A stretch of DNA of 64,000 nucleotides from Chloroflexota bacterium. GTDB lineage: Bacteria > Chloroflexota > Dehalococcoidia > FW602-bin16. Positions 42,828-51,374 of this stretch are shown here, piece by piece. The translations under genes were made by a program, and so were the position numbers. The stretch covers positions 1-64,000 of the forward strand of contig SCTZ01000173.1 in NCBI GenBank assembly GCA_004297765.1. Reading direction: 5' to 3'. Numbering within the stretch: position 1 is the first letter of the stretch; each line of letters begins with the position of its first letter. The notes beneath the pieces are model-generated. The model was not told where the DNA came from, made no database searches, and worked only from the letters and a program-made list of their open reading frames with translations.

Positions 42828-44750
42828 ATGTATGGCTGGATGGGAACGATTCTGAGCGTGGATCTGTCTGATGGGCGGATTGTCAAAGAACCTTTGTCAG
42901 AGGCACTCGCAGCCAAGTATATGGGCGGCGAGGCCCTAGGCGTTAAGCTGCTTTACGAACGGACGCCTGCGGGAATTGATGCACTCGATCCCCGAATGCT
43001 GCTCTCTATCGGTGTTGGTCCTGGAACGGGCACGCTGATTCCAGGCTCGGGAAGAACGGAGGTGGTGACCAAGTCACCGCTGACGGGCATAACGATGGGG
43101 GATAGCAATGCCGGAGGCCATTTTGGTCCTGCCCTTAAGTATGCCGGCTATGACATACTGGTCGTGACGGGCAAGGCCGAGCACCCGGTCTATCTGTGGA
43201 TAGACGATGACGACGTGGAGATCAGAGACGCGCGGCACCTTTGGGGCAAGGATGTCTACGAGACCGTGGAGAGCGTGCGCTCCGAACTGGACGACCCCAA
43301 CATCCAGACGTTCTCGATCGGCCCTGCCGGCGAGAGTCAGGTGCATTTCGCGGGAATTCTGGCTAACTTCACGAGAGCAGCGGGCCGAAGTGGTACCGGG
43401 GCCGTCATGGGCTCGAAGAATCTCAAACTGGTCGCCGCGCGCGGTACCAAGCCCGTCAAGGTCAAGCGTCCCGAGGCGTTCTACAACGCGTGTTGGGGTG
43501 CGCGTGAAAAGCTGAGGAAGACCGCGCCTTTTCCTGCGATGCAGAAGATCGGAACGCCGATCTTCATCGAGATCTTCGATCACCTAGGATACTTGTCGGC
43601 TCTCAACTTCAAGGAGGGAGTCTGGGATGGTGCCAAGAACCTCTACGGAGATCTGCTGGTAAGGGATCTGGAGGTCAAGAGTCAGGGGTGCTGGGGTTGC
43701 CAGATCTGCTGTAGCCATATCTTACGAGTTAAGGATGGCCCCTACGCGGGGTTGGTAGTCGAAGGCGTGGAGTTCTTCGCGACCATGATGTTCGGATCGA
43801 TGTTGGGAGTTCCCGACTATCGCTTCGTGGCCAAGGCGCAGGACGAGTGCTCCCGGTTAGGTCTCGATATCGCCAATACTGGCGGGATATTGGCATGGCT
43901 GTGCGAGCTGTATGAACGGGGGATCGTCTCCAAGGCAGATCTCGACGGTCTCGACTTCTCATGGGGAAACGAGGCATCGTTCCTGGCGATGACCAAGAAG
44001 ATCGCCCGCCGCGAGGGAATCGGTGACCTCTTGGCGCAGGGCATTGTCCCGGCGGCGACGCAAATCGGAAAGGGTGCCGAGCAGTATACGACAAGCATTC
44101 TCAATCAGACGCCCCCTGAGGATTTCAAGAAGCGATACGGGGTTGCCCTTTGCCATATTACCTCGACCCGAGGCGCCGATCAGCAGAAGGGTCTGCCTCA
44201 CGCCGAGATCCGTGGCGGGAATCCCGAGGCAGCGATAAGCCTCTTCGGGGATAAAGACGCGTTCAATACCGAGGTGCCGACCAAGAAACCCGAGGCGGTC
44301 CGATGGGTCGAGAATCGAGGCGTGGTCTATGACTCTCTGAGCATGTGCCGCTTCAACGCGCAGCGGCTGAGCGTCGATGGGCCGGACCTCGATGATATCG
44401 GCAGAATGCTTACCGCGCTCACCGGGATCGAATACACAGGGGAATCGCTCTGGCAGTTCGGCGAAATGGCGTACCGGCTGGAAATGGCCTACAACGCGCG
44501 GGAGGGCAGGCAGCGAGGCCACTTCAACTTTGACTTCGGGGGGGACAAGTGGACGAAACAAAGCTTCTCGAAGGGTCCCTGGACCGGAAAGAGATCGGAC
44601 CCTGAAGTGATCAGTCGGATGGTGGACGAGTACTTGCGGATGCGTGGCTTCGATCCGATCTCCGCCTTGCCAACACGACAGGGACTCGAACATGTTGGTC
44701 TCTCGGACATCGCCGACGACATGGCAAGACTGGGACTACTGGTGGAATAA
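42828..44750 (+). CDS. Aldehyde:ferredoxin oxidoreductase family tungsten enzyme
   Basis: 640 aa, normal for the family. The N-terminal domain begins MYGWMGTILSVDLSDG and contains GPALKYAGYDILVVTGKA, which binds the bis-pyranopterin W cofactor. The 4Fe-4S cysteines are in SQGCWGCQICCSH near residue 290 (C-x2-C-x3-C) and one near LSMCRFN around residue 508. The family interconverts aldehydes and carboxylates at very low potential; the BamB branch reduces benzoyl-CoA. Which branch this is cannot be settled by eye. Its MoaD-like neighbour, Fe-S fusion and ferredoxin favour a dedicated electron-transfer module. Confidence 0.93.
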   Translation: MYGWMGTILSVDLSDGRIVKEPLSEALAAKYMGGEALGVKLLYERTPAGIDALDPRMLLSIGVGPGTGTLIPGSGRTEVVTKSPLTGITMGDSNAGGHFGPALKYAGYDILVVTGKAEHPVYLWIDDDDVEIRDARHLWGKDVYETVESVRSELDDPNIQTFSIGPAGESQVHFAGILANFTRAAGRSGTGAVMGSKNLKLVAARGTKPVKVKRPEAFYNACWGAREKLRKTAPFPAMQKIGTPIFIEIFDHLGYLSALNFKEGVWDGAKNLYGDLLVRDLEVKSQGCWGCQICCSHILRVKDGPYAGLVVEGVEFFATMMFGSMLGVPDYRFVAKAQDECSRLGLDIANTGGILAWLCELYERGIVSKADLDGLDFSWGNEASFLAMTKKIARREGIGDLLAQGIVPAATQIGKGAEQYTTSILNQTPPEDFKKRYGVALCHITSTRGADQQKGLPHAEIRGGNPEAAISLFGDKDAFNTEVPTKKPEAVRWVENRGVVYDSLSMCRFNAQRLSVDGPDLDDIGRMLTALTGIEYTGESLWQFGEMAYRLEMAYNAREGRQRGHFNFDFGGDKWTKQSFSKGPWTGKRSDPEVISRMVDEYLRMRGFDPISALPTRQGLEHVGLSDIADDMARLGLLVE

Positions 44751-44788
44751 CTCGTCAGACGGCGGGACTGGTGCGAAACGTGTCGCAA

Positions 44789-45076
44789 ATGAGAGTAGTA
44801 GTTGGCTATCTAGGTCAGGTGCGCGTCAATATGTCCATATCGCGCGAGGAGCTCTTGCTTGAAGAGCATTCGGCAATTCGGGAGGCTGTTGAAGCTCTTC
44901 ACCGTAAACACGGCGCTCGGTTCAGCAACGCTGCGCTCGATCGGCAAACTGGAGAGTTGAGCCCATATCTTGTCGTTACCGTCAACGGTGTTAACGCTTA
45001 CGAGATTAAGGGACTGGATACCGTACTCTGTGACGGTGACGAGGTAGTATTCGTGCCACCGCTAACGGGTGGCTAG
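44789..45076 (+). CDS. MoaD/ThiS-like sulfur-carrier protein
   Basis: About 95 aa from ATG 44789 (a GTG at 44771 is in frame). It has the ubiquitin-like fold pattern and ends in VFVPPLTGG, the C-terminal Gly-Gly that is adenylated and thiocarboxylated. MoaD donates sulfur for the pterin dithiolene of Mo/W cofactors. It follows the W enzyme by 39 bases, the usual place for a dedicated copy supplying that cofactor. The rest of the cofactor pathway is not in the window. Confidence 0.85.
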   Translation: MRVVVGYLGQVRVNMSISREELLLEEHSAIREAVEALHRKHGARFSNAALDRQTGELSPYLVVTVNGVNAYEIKGLDTVLCDGDEVVFVPPLTGG

Positions 45077-45105
45077 TCCAGAAACAGCCTGTGGAGGATT
45101 GAAGA

Positions 45106-45597
45106 ATGGTTAAGCTCGCAGAAGACATGACCATGGACGACCGTTATCAGGCAGCTGTGCGAGCCGCCTTTGGCTACAACTGGGGGTGGTTCTCAATGGT
45201 CGAGAAAAGCCTTGGGCGGCCAGAAGCGATCAAGATGTTGCAGGAGCTGGCAAAGACCTTTGGCGACGCTTTGTCCAAGCAACACCTCGAGCAGTTTGGC
45301 GTGAAAACCATGGACATCCCGATGATGTCGAAGGTAGCCGATATCATTCATGCCTCGACAGGGTTCGTGGCGCCTTGGACGATCGACTCGACGTCGAGCG
45401 GTTTCGAGACGATAGAGTACTGCCCGCGCTGGGAGGCGGCCCCTGAAGAGTATAAGAAGGCGGGCATTTGCGCTGAGTGGTGCAAGACAAGCGCGTCTGC
45501 GATATATCAGGGTCTCAGCCAAGGCAAAGCGAAGTTCTCGATGAGGAAAGCGCGTCCTTACGGCGACCCGGTTTGCGTCTTCGCAATCGATCTTTAA
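45106..45597 (+). CDS. ATC-hydrolase-like Cys-rich protein 2 (PF14196-like)
   Basis: 163 aa from ATG 45106, behind GGAGGATTG. It has the same cysteine layout as the protein at 39921: YCPRWEAAPEEYKKAGIC, then AEWC, then YGDPVCVFAIDL at the end. The N-terminal half is helical with aromatic residues (FGYNWGWFSMVEK). Four cysteines in a conserved order suggest metal or cluster binding. Two members flank the AOR-type gene, so they may be accessory or catalytic partners of that chemistry. No substrate is known. Confidence 0.6.
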   Translation: MVKLAEDMTMDDRYQAAVRAAFGYNWGWFSMVEKSLGRPEAIKMLQELAKTFGDALSKQHLEQFGVKTMDIPMMSKVADIIHASTGFVAPWTIDSTSSGFETIEYCPRWEAAPEEYKKAGICAEWCKTSASAIYQGLSQGKAKFSMRKARPYGDPVCVFAIDL

Positions 45598-45644
45598 TCA
45601 CGGAAGAGAGCGCGAAGAATCCGACAACTGGAAAGGATGGGTTG

Positions 45645-47672
45645 ATGCGTGCCTATCTGCTTTCCCCTTCGCCTCAGACTCGGAGGGTGGATTGTGCGAG
45701 CTTTCTGCGGGGGACAATAATCGCCGGTACGCCTGCGGCAAGAGTGCGTCATGTCGTCGACCTTGATGATTTCAAGAGACGGTTGAAGGGGATTCGTGCG
45801 CACGCTCTCACCCATCTTGACCGATCGGTTGCCCAACTTATCGCGGCAATGGGCCAGCAGTTGCCTGCCGTCGACGTCTTCTACGCTGTCGATGCCAAAG
45901 CCGCCGTCGAGAAGATCACCGCAATTGCCGGGGAAACCAAGCCAATATCGATCAACAAGTCGGGACTTGTGGGCAACGAGCTTGCATCGTTGTTGCGTGA
46001 GCGCGGGTTTCCCGTGGCGGAATCGTATTACGATCAGTTTCCTGAGACATCAGGCCGATTCTCGTCCGGTTGGGAGCTACCGGAACTCGATAACGAGTGG
46101 ATTGCCGCGTCTTTTTCGCAATTTCAGCGAGCCACTGGTACGCCCCGTAACTTGCGCCGTGTCATCGCACTTCTGGGCGTGAGCGCGATCTCAGCCGATA
46201 ACGGCTCGATCTTCTTCGTTCAGCACTTTTACAACATCCAGACCCTGCTAGCAGAAGCCGAGGACATCGTGTTCGTAGCCGGTCTGGAGAAGATTCTACC
46301 GAGCAAGGAAGAGGCTGAGTTTCAGGCGCGGTGCACGGCGGTTTTCGGCGCCAAAGCGGCGCTGATGGGTCTGAAGCCAAAAAACGACGGCAGGGGGAGG
46401 ACAGACGACGTCGCAGAATGGGACAAGTCGCCGGCGCAGCATCAGCGCGTCCATCTAATCATTATGGACAACGGTCGGCGCACTATTCTGTCTGGCCTCT
46501 ACAGGGAGCTTCTCACCTGCATTGGATGCCGAGCCTGCGTCGAGGAATGTCCGACGCAGCGGTATTTCGGTGGCTGGACGCGAATGAACCCGCGCGAGTA
46601 CCTGATGTACAGCCTGACCGACGCTTCTGCGACGCCGGACCTGTGTTCTCTGTGCAACCAATGCCACCATCGGTGTCCCTTGGGCATAGACATTCCTTGG
46701 ATGGTCTCGCGACTGCGAGGCGAAAGAGCGGAGAGAGGGTGGCCCTCTTTGCAGCGATTGATGCTCGCGAATCCGCAAGCGTTGGGCAAGGTCGGGACTG
46801 GTGCCGCACCCCTGGTGAATCGCGCCCTCCAGAACGGAGTCATTCGCGGTTTGATGGAAAAGACGGCAAAGATCGACCATCGCCGGCACGTGCCCCGGTA
46901 TGTTCGAGGGAGCCGCTTTCCCGATGTGAAACGAAAGGACATTGGCGGACGCAAAGTGGCCTATTTCGTCGGTTGTTGGGCACGATACAGCGAGCCATCG
47001 GTCGCGGATGCGATGCTGGCGGTTCTGCAACGTTGCGGCATCGAGGCGATCTGTCCGGATGAACACTGCTGCGGTGTGCCTCAGTTGGCGAATGGCTTCG
47101 TAAAGGAAGCGCGGCGGAATGCTGACCAAAACGTGCGTACGCTTAGTCTCCTTATTAATAGCGGCTTCGACATTGTCTCCACCTGTCCGTCGTGCACCTT
47201 GGCGCTGAAGCAGAAATACTCGCAATTGAGCACGCTCGATGCGGCGCGAGAGGTGGCCGAGCATACCTATCACTTCAGCGAGTACCTGCTGATGCTTCGC
47301 GATCGGGGCGAGCTTGACTTGGGGTTTGAGGAGACAAATAAGAGTATCGGATTCCACACTCCTTGTCATCTCAAGACGCAAGACCTGGAAGGCACGGTGG
47401 TCGAGCTCCTAAGTTTGATCCCAGGCGCGCGCGTTCAATACCTGAATCGTGGCTGTTGCGGTATTTCCGGCACCTTCGGCTTCAAGTGCGGGGGATATCT
47501 CAAGTCTATGGAGATCGGGAAACCCTTGTTTGACGCCTTGGGGAATCCCGAGCTGGCGCAGATCAGCACGGACTGCGGAACCTGCAAGCTCCAGATGGAG
47601 CAGGGTGGCGGGCGCAGTGTGACTCATCCTATAGCCATACTGCAAGAAGCAATGGCGCACCGCGCAGGTTAG
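45645..47672 (+). CDS. LUD / 2x[4Fe-4S] / CCG fusion electron-transfer protein
   Basis: About 675 aa from ATG 45645 (MRAYLLSPSPQTRRVD); the frame opens at 45477 inside the previous gene. Residues ~40-250 form a LUD domain as in LutB/LutC (PISINKSGLVGNEL). Two ferredoxin motifs follow at ~290-360 (CIGCRACVEECP, CSLCNQCHHRCP). Two CCG domains come last (DEHCCGVPQLANG, LNRGCCGISGTFGF), as in LutA, GlpC and heterodisulfide reductase HdrB/D. Normally these are two or three proteins. Here the single chain could link a dehydrogenase or disulfide-type site to the W enzyme and ferredoxin. Confidence 0.87.
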   Translation: MRAYLLSPSPQTRRVDCASFLRGTIIAGTPAARVRHVVDLDDFKRRLKGIRAHALTHLDRSVAQLIAAMGQQLPAVDVFYAVDAKAAVEKITAIAGETKPISINKSGLVGNELASLLRERGFPVAESYYDQFPETSGRFSSGWELPELDNEWIAASFSQFQRATGTPRNLRRVIALLGVSAISADNGSIFFVQHFYNIQTLLAEAEDIVFVAGLEKILPSKEEAEFQARCTAVFGAKAALMGLKPKNDGRGRTDDVAEWDKSPAQHQRVHLIIMDNGRRTILSGLYRELLTCIGCRACVEECPTQRYFGGWTRMNPREYLMYSLTDASATPDLCSLCNQCHHRCPLGIDIPWMVSRLRGERAERGWPSLQRLMLANPQALGKVGTGAAPLVNRALQNGVIRGLMEKTAKIDHRRHVPRYVRGSRFPDVKRKDIGGRKVAYFVGCWARYSEPSVADAMLAVLQRCGIEAICPDEHCCGVPQLANGFVKEARRNADQNVRTLSLLINSGFDIVSTCPSCTLALKQKYSQLSTLDAAREVAEHTYHFSEYLLMLRDRGELDLGFEETNKSIGFHTPCHLKTQDLEGTVVELLSLIPGARVQYLNRGCCGISGTFGFKCGGYLKSMEIGKPLFDALGNPELAQISTDCGTCKLQMEQGGGRSVTHPIAILQEAMAHRAG

Positions 47673-47719
47673 CGCACAATTACATCACGCTGCGAATGGT
47701 TACAGGAATGGAGGACGTC

Positions 47720-48223
47720 GTGGTAAGCAAAGTACTGGTTGTTGACCCGTCGAAGTGCAGTGGATGCCGAGTGTGTGAGAACGTGTGTTCGTTCACGCAT
47801 ACGCTGGAGTGCAACCCTGCTAGGGGGCGAGTTAGCGTCGTGAAACTGGAAGCGGCAGGGATCGATTTTCCGGTAATGTGCAGGCACTGCGAAACGCCCT
47901 TGTGTGAAAAGGCTTGTCCGGTTCCTGGCGCAAACCGTCGCGACACTGCCACTGGTGCGATGAAGATCGAGTACGACCGATGCATCGGTTGCCGCTATTG
48001 TATGATCGGCTGTCCTTTTGGAGCGATCTCTCTCGACATTAGCACCCAGAAAGTCATTAAGTGCGATCTCTGCGACGGCGATCCGAAGTGTGCCAAGTGG
48101 TGTCCAGAAGGGGCCATTTCCTACGTCAGAGCCGATCGCGCGAATATGTTGCCCAAGCACGGCTGGGTCACGAACATGGCGCCGGCCCTAAACGCGGCCA
48201 ATAGCGCACAGACGGAGCCGTAA
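47720..48223 (+). CDS. Four-cluster ferredoxin-like Fe-S protein
   Basis: About 167 aa from GTG 47720, behind GGAGG; ATGs at 47708 and 47696 are also in frame. There are four cysteine sets: CSGCRVCENVC, CRHCETPLCEKACP, CIGCRYCMIGCP and CDLCDGDPKCAKWCP. That arrangement is typical of the electron-transfer subunit of DmsB/HycB type, also found beside W aldehyde oxidoreductases. No membrane anchor is present. It probably carries electrons between the AOR-type enzyme and the LUD/CCG fusion, with which it is adjacent. Confidence 0.9.
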   Translation: MVSKVLVVDPSKCSGCRVCENVCSFTHTLECNPARGRVSVVKLEAAGIDFPVMCRHCETPLCEKACPVPGANRRDTATGAMKIEYDRCIGCRYCMIGCPFGAISLDISTQKVIKCDLCDGDPKCAKWCPEGAISYVRADRANMLPKHGWVTNMAPALNAANSAQTEP

Positions 48224-48269
48224 TTCTCGCATCGTCAACGTTGGGTGCGGAAGGAGTCGACGACGATAC

Positions 48270-48998
48270 ATGAGAGCTGTGGAACAGGCAATGTCGATTA
48301 TCGAAAAGGCGCTAACGGAAGGTCGAGTGGCATTGACCGAAGTTGAGTCAAAAGCACTGCTGGCTGCCTACGGCATTCCGACCACACGACTCGGTCTGGC
48401 TAACAACGTCGACGAAGCGGCCGAGATCGCGAGATCGATAGGATACCCGGTCGCGATGAAAATAATCTCGCCAGACATTTTGCACAAGAGTGACGTCGGT
48501 GGTGTGAGGCTAGACGTGCGCTCCGAAGAAGAGGCCATGGTGGCCTATGAGGAGACGGTCGCCTTGGCGCGGCAGGCCCGGCCGGAAGCAAGAATTGAGG
48601 GCGTCTCGGTTCAGGAGATGATTGTGGAGACGGTCGCCGAGGTGATCGTCGGGGCAAAGCGCGATCCGGTATTTGGCCCGGTGATTCTGTTTGGTTTGGG
48701 TGGCGTGTGGGTGGATTTGATGCGCGACTTCTCACTCCGGGTCGTGCCTTTCGATCAGATGGAGATTGCCGCTATGGTCGAGGAGATAAAAGGCTATCCC
48801 CTGCTGGTCGGGTACCGCGGAAGCGAGCCGGCCGACGTGGCTTCCCTCGCAAATGTTATCTCGACAATTGCTCGTTTGATGGAAGATCTCCCTCGGATCG
48901 TGGAACTGGATCTAAATCCCGTCTGTGTGAGGCCGGACGGTCGCGGCGCGATAGTGGCGGATGCTCGAGTGTTGCTTGACAGTGCAAATAAGTCGTGA
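48270..48998 (+). CDS. ADP-forming acyl-CoA synthetase, beta (ATP-grasp) subunit
   Basis: 242 aa, the length of separate beta subunits. The ATP-grasp fold is visible in LLAAYGIPTTRLGLA, GYPVAMKIISPDILHKSDVG and FGLGGVWVDLMRDFSLRV, ending ELDLNPVCVRPDG. The enzyme makes ATP from acyl-CoA, ADP and phosphate, or activates acids in reverse. Its alpha subunit follows 36 bases later. It would either load the imported acid with CoA or harvest ATP from the end product. Confidence 0.9.
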   Translation: MRAVEQAMSIIEKALTEGRVALTEVESKALLAAYGIPTTRLGLANNVDEAAEIARSIGYPVAMKIISPDILHKSDVGGVRLDVRSEEEAMVAYEETVALARQARPEARIEGVSVQEMIVETVAEVIVGAKRDPVFGPVILFGLGGVWVDLMRDFSLRVVPFDQMEIAAMVEEIKGYPLLVGYRGSEPADVASLANVISTIARLMEDLPRIVELDLNPVCVRPDGRGAIVADARVLLDSANKS

Positions 48999-49034
48999 CC
49001 CTCTTTACTAGTTGATGGGAGGCAGGTCAGTAAG

Positions 49035-50456
49035 ATGCTCAGCACAGAAGAGGCGATCAAAGCCTTGCTCAATCCAGACTCCGTTGCGGTGGTTGGTGCC
49101 ACCAAGGATGCTACGAAGATCGGTGGCCGCCTCCTCAATTACATGCTCAAACACGGCTACGCGGGCAAGCTCTATCCGGTTAACCCTCGGGAATCGGAGA
49201 TTCTGGGATTCAAATGCTATGAGAATATCGCCGCGATTCCAGAGCCGATCGACCTTGCCTGTCTTGTCGTTTCGGCCCAAGCCGCCATTCCCTTGCTGCA
49301 GCAATGTCCTGCCCGGAAGGTGAGGGCGGCGACGGTCTTTGCCTCCGGGTTCGGCGAAGCTGGGCAAGTAGACGCCCAGAGGGAGTTGGTGAACGTCGCA
49401 AGAGAGAAGAGCATAAGGTTGTGCGGGCCCAATAGTATTGGCGTGGTGAACCCCAACGACCATGCTTGTACGAGCTTCAGCCCACTACTGGATGCCGACA
49501 CCACCCTAGGAGGCGATATCGCCTTCGTCACGCAAAGTGGTGCGCTAGGAGGATCGCTTGTCAGCCAGGCTTGGGAGCGCGGTATCGGCTTCCGATGCAT
49601 GATAAGCTCCGGCAACGAAGCTGATCTCGACACGAGCGACTACATCAGATACCTCGCCGGCGATTCTGAGGCAAAGGTAATTGCCCTCCTTGTGGAAGGT
49701 GTCAAGGACGCAGCGAAGTTCAAGGAGGCGGTACAGCTCGCGATCAAGGCTGGCAAGCCTGTGGTGGCGTACAAAACGGGACGATCTCCGATAGGTAAGC
49801 TGGCTGTCCAATCGCATACGGGCAGCCTTGCCGGCGAAGAAGAAGTTTATCTGGCGGCATTCAGGCAATGGGGCGTGATCAGAGCGCCTCAGGTGACGGA
49901 CGTGTTCGATATTGGGATGGCGCTGGCCTGGTTGCTGATGCCGAGAGGAAACAAGGTGGGGATTGTGTCCACCTCCGGTGGCGCTTGCAGCGTTGTCGCC
50001 GACGTCTGTTTTGACTTTGGGCTGGAAATCCCGGCATTGACGGCGGAGACGGGAAGCGCCCTCAGGCAGATCGTCCCGTCATTCGGTGTTACCACGAACC
50101 CGGTCGACGTGACAGGCCAAATGATGACTACTCCCGAGAAATATCGGGACGTGTTCCGGACGGTGTTGGACGACCCGGGCATCGATAGCCTGATCATAAT
50201 GCTCACGATGGTAACAGACCCTTGGTCGCTGATCCTGGCGCGCGACATTGTCGAGTTAAGTAGAACCTCCGCGAAGCCAATTTGTGTGGCATGGACGGCC
50301 TCGAGATCCCTCGCGGTGCAGGGAATCGAGTTCCTCATGAAACACAAGGTTCCCGTCTACTCAACACCCGAGAAGGCCGTGCTGGCCATGAAAGGAATGG
50401 CCGACTTCACCACGTTTTCGAGGAAAGTGATGGGAGGGTCTCTCGCCGCGGGCTAG
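49035..50456 (+). CDS. ADP-forming acyl-CoA synthetase, alpha subunit
   Basis: 473 aa. The CoA-binding Rossmann domain is at ~1-135 (SVAVVGATKDATKIGGRLLN). A succinyl-CoA ligase-like domain pair follows, with the phosphohistidine region in VQSHTGSLAGEEEVYL near residue 255, and VGIVSTSGGACSV and TNPVDVTGQ later. Length and order match alpha subunits whose beta chain is a separate ATP-grasp protein, as here. With the AOR-type enzyme it recalls the archaeal aldehyde-to-acid route that yields ATP. Substrate range is not predictable. Confidence 0.9.
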   Translation: MLSTEEAIKALLNPDSVAVVGATKDATKIGGRLLNYMLKHGYAGKLYPVNPRESEILGFKCYENIAAIPEPIDLACLVVSAQAAIPLLQQCPARKVRAATVFASGFGEAGQVDAQRELVNVAREKSIRLCGPNSIGVVNPNDHACTSFSPLLDADTTLGGDIAFVTQSGALGGSLVSQAWERGIGFRCMISSGNEADLDTSDYIRYLAGDSEAKVIALLVEGVKDAAKFKEAVQLAIKAGKPVVAYKTGRSPIGKLAVQSHTGSLAGEEEVYLAAFRQWGVIRAPQVTDVFDIGMALAWLLMPRGNKVGIVSTSGGACSVVADVCFDFGLEIPALTAETGSALRQIVPSFGVTTNPVDVTGQMMTTPEKYRDVFRTVLDDPGIDSLIIMLTMVTDPWSLILARDIVELSRTSAKPICVAWTASRSLAVQGIEFLMKHKVPVYSTPEKAVLAMKGMADFTTFSRKVMGGSLAAG

Positions 50457-50489
50457 ACGTCCAGTCCCACGATAATTGGAGGATGAACG

Positions 50490-51254
50490 ATGGGAAAGCT
50501 TGACGGAAAGATAGCGGTCGTTACGGGCGCCGGATCAGGGATTGGCAGGCAGATCTCCCTGCTCTTTTCTGGTGAAGGTGCGAAGGTGGTCGTCGCCGAC
50601 GTCGATCTGGCTATGGCAAAGGCAACGGTAGAATCGATCGCCCAGTCTGGAGGCCAAGCGATACCGACTAGAACCGACGTATCCTCCGCCCTCGACGTGC
50701 AGGAGTTGTTTGGAACTGCGGTCCGGCAATTTGGTACGTTGCACGTGTTGGTAAACAATGCGGGAATCGTCGTCCGCAAGCGCTTCGAAGACTACACAGA
50801 GGAGGATTGGGATAGAACCTATCGGGTGAATCTGAAGGGCTTCTTCCTTTGCTCCAAGTACGCCGTGCCGATCATGAGGGAGGCCGGGGGAGGAAAGATC
50901 GTCGCCGTTGCTTCCATCTCGGCCGACGTCGGTTACGGCCCTGCCCCCTATTGCGCCAGTAAGGGGGCGATAGAAGCATTGGCACGGCAGATGGCAGCAG
51001 AGCTCGCCGCATCCAGGATCAACGTGAACTGCATTAGCCCGGGGACGACGGAGACAGCAATCACCGCCGATACCCTGGGCAATCCGGTGATAAGGACAGG
51101 CGCCTTGCGTCTCATGCCACTAGGACGCTTCGGCCTACCGATGGATCTGGCCAAGGCAGCGCTTTTCCTTGCCTCGGAGGATGCCGAGTTTATAACCGGC
51201 GTGAATCTGCCCGTTGACGGGGGGCAAAGCTCGTCAAGGCCCCTCGCCGGATAG
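50490..51254 (+). CDS. Short-chain dehydrogenase/reductase
   Basis: 254 aa classical SDR from ATG 50490, behind GGAGG. TGAGSGIGRQI binds the cofactor, with VVVADVDL (Asp) suggesting NAD(H). NNAGIVV, the Ser in VASISAD and the Tyr-x3-Lys in APYCASKGAI (Tyr replaced by Tyr-Cys-Ala-Ser-Lys order, intact) form the active site. It ends GVNLPVDGGQSSS. It is closely similar to the SDR at 62952, both sharing VNLKGFF/VNLKAFF. It oxidises or reduces a hydroxyacyl or ring alcohol in this pathway. Confidence 0.9.
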   Translation: MGKLDGKIAVVTGAGSGIGRQISLLFSGEGAKVVVADVDLAMAKATVESIAQSGGQAIPTRTDVSSALDVQELFGTAVRQFGTLHVLVNNAGIVVRKRFEDYTEEDWDRTYRVNLKGFFLCSKYAVPIMREAGGGKIVAVASISADVGYGPAPYCASKGAIEALARQMAAELAASRINVNCISPGTTETAITADTLGNPVIRTGALRLMPLGRFGLPMDLAKAALFLASEDAEFITGVNLPVDGGQSSSRPLAG

Positions 51255-51374
51255 CAGAATTCCGACATGCTCTATCGAACCGTCATTACGAGAGCGTCTA
51301 GGCATATTGCAGATCGCAAGCCAACGTTGGATCAGATCGGTCTGGTGACAACTGAACTGCTGAAGGAGGAAGAA

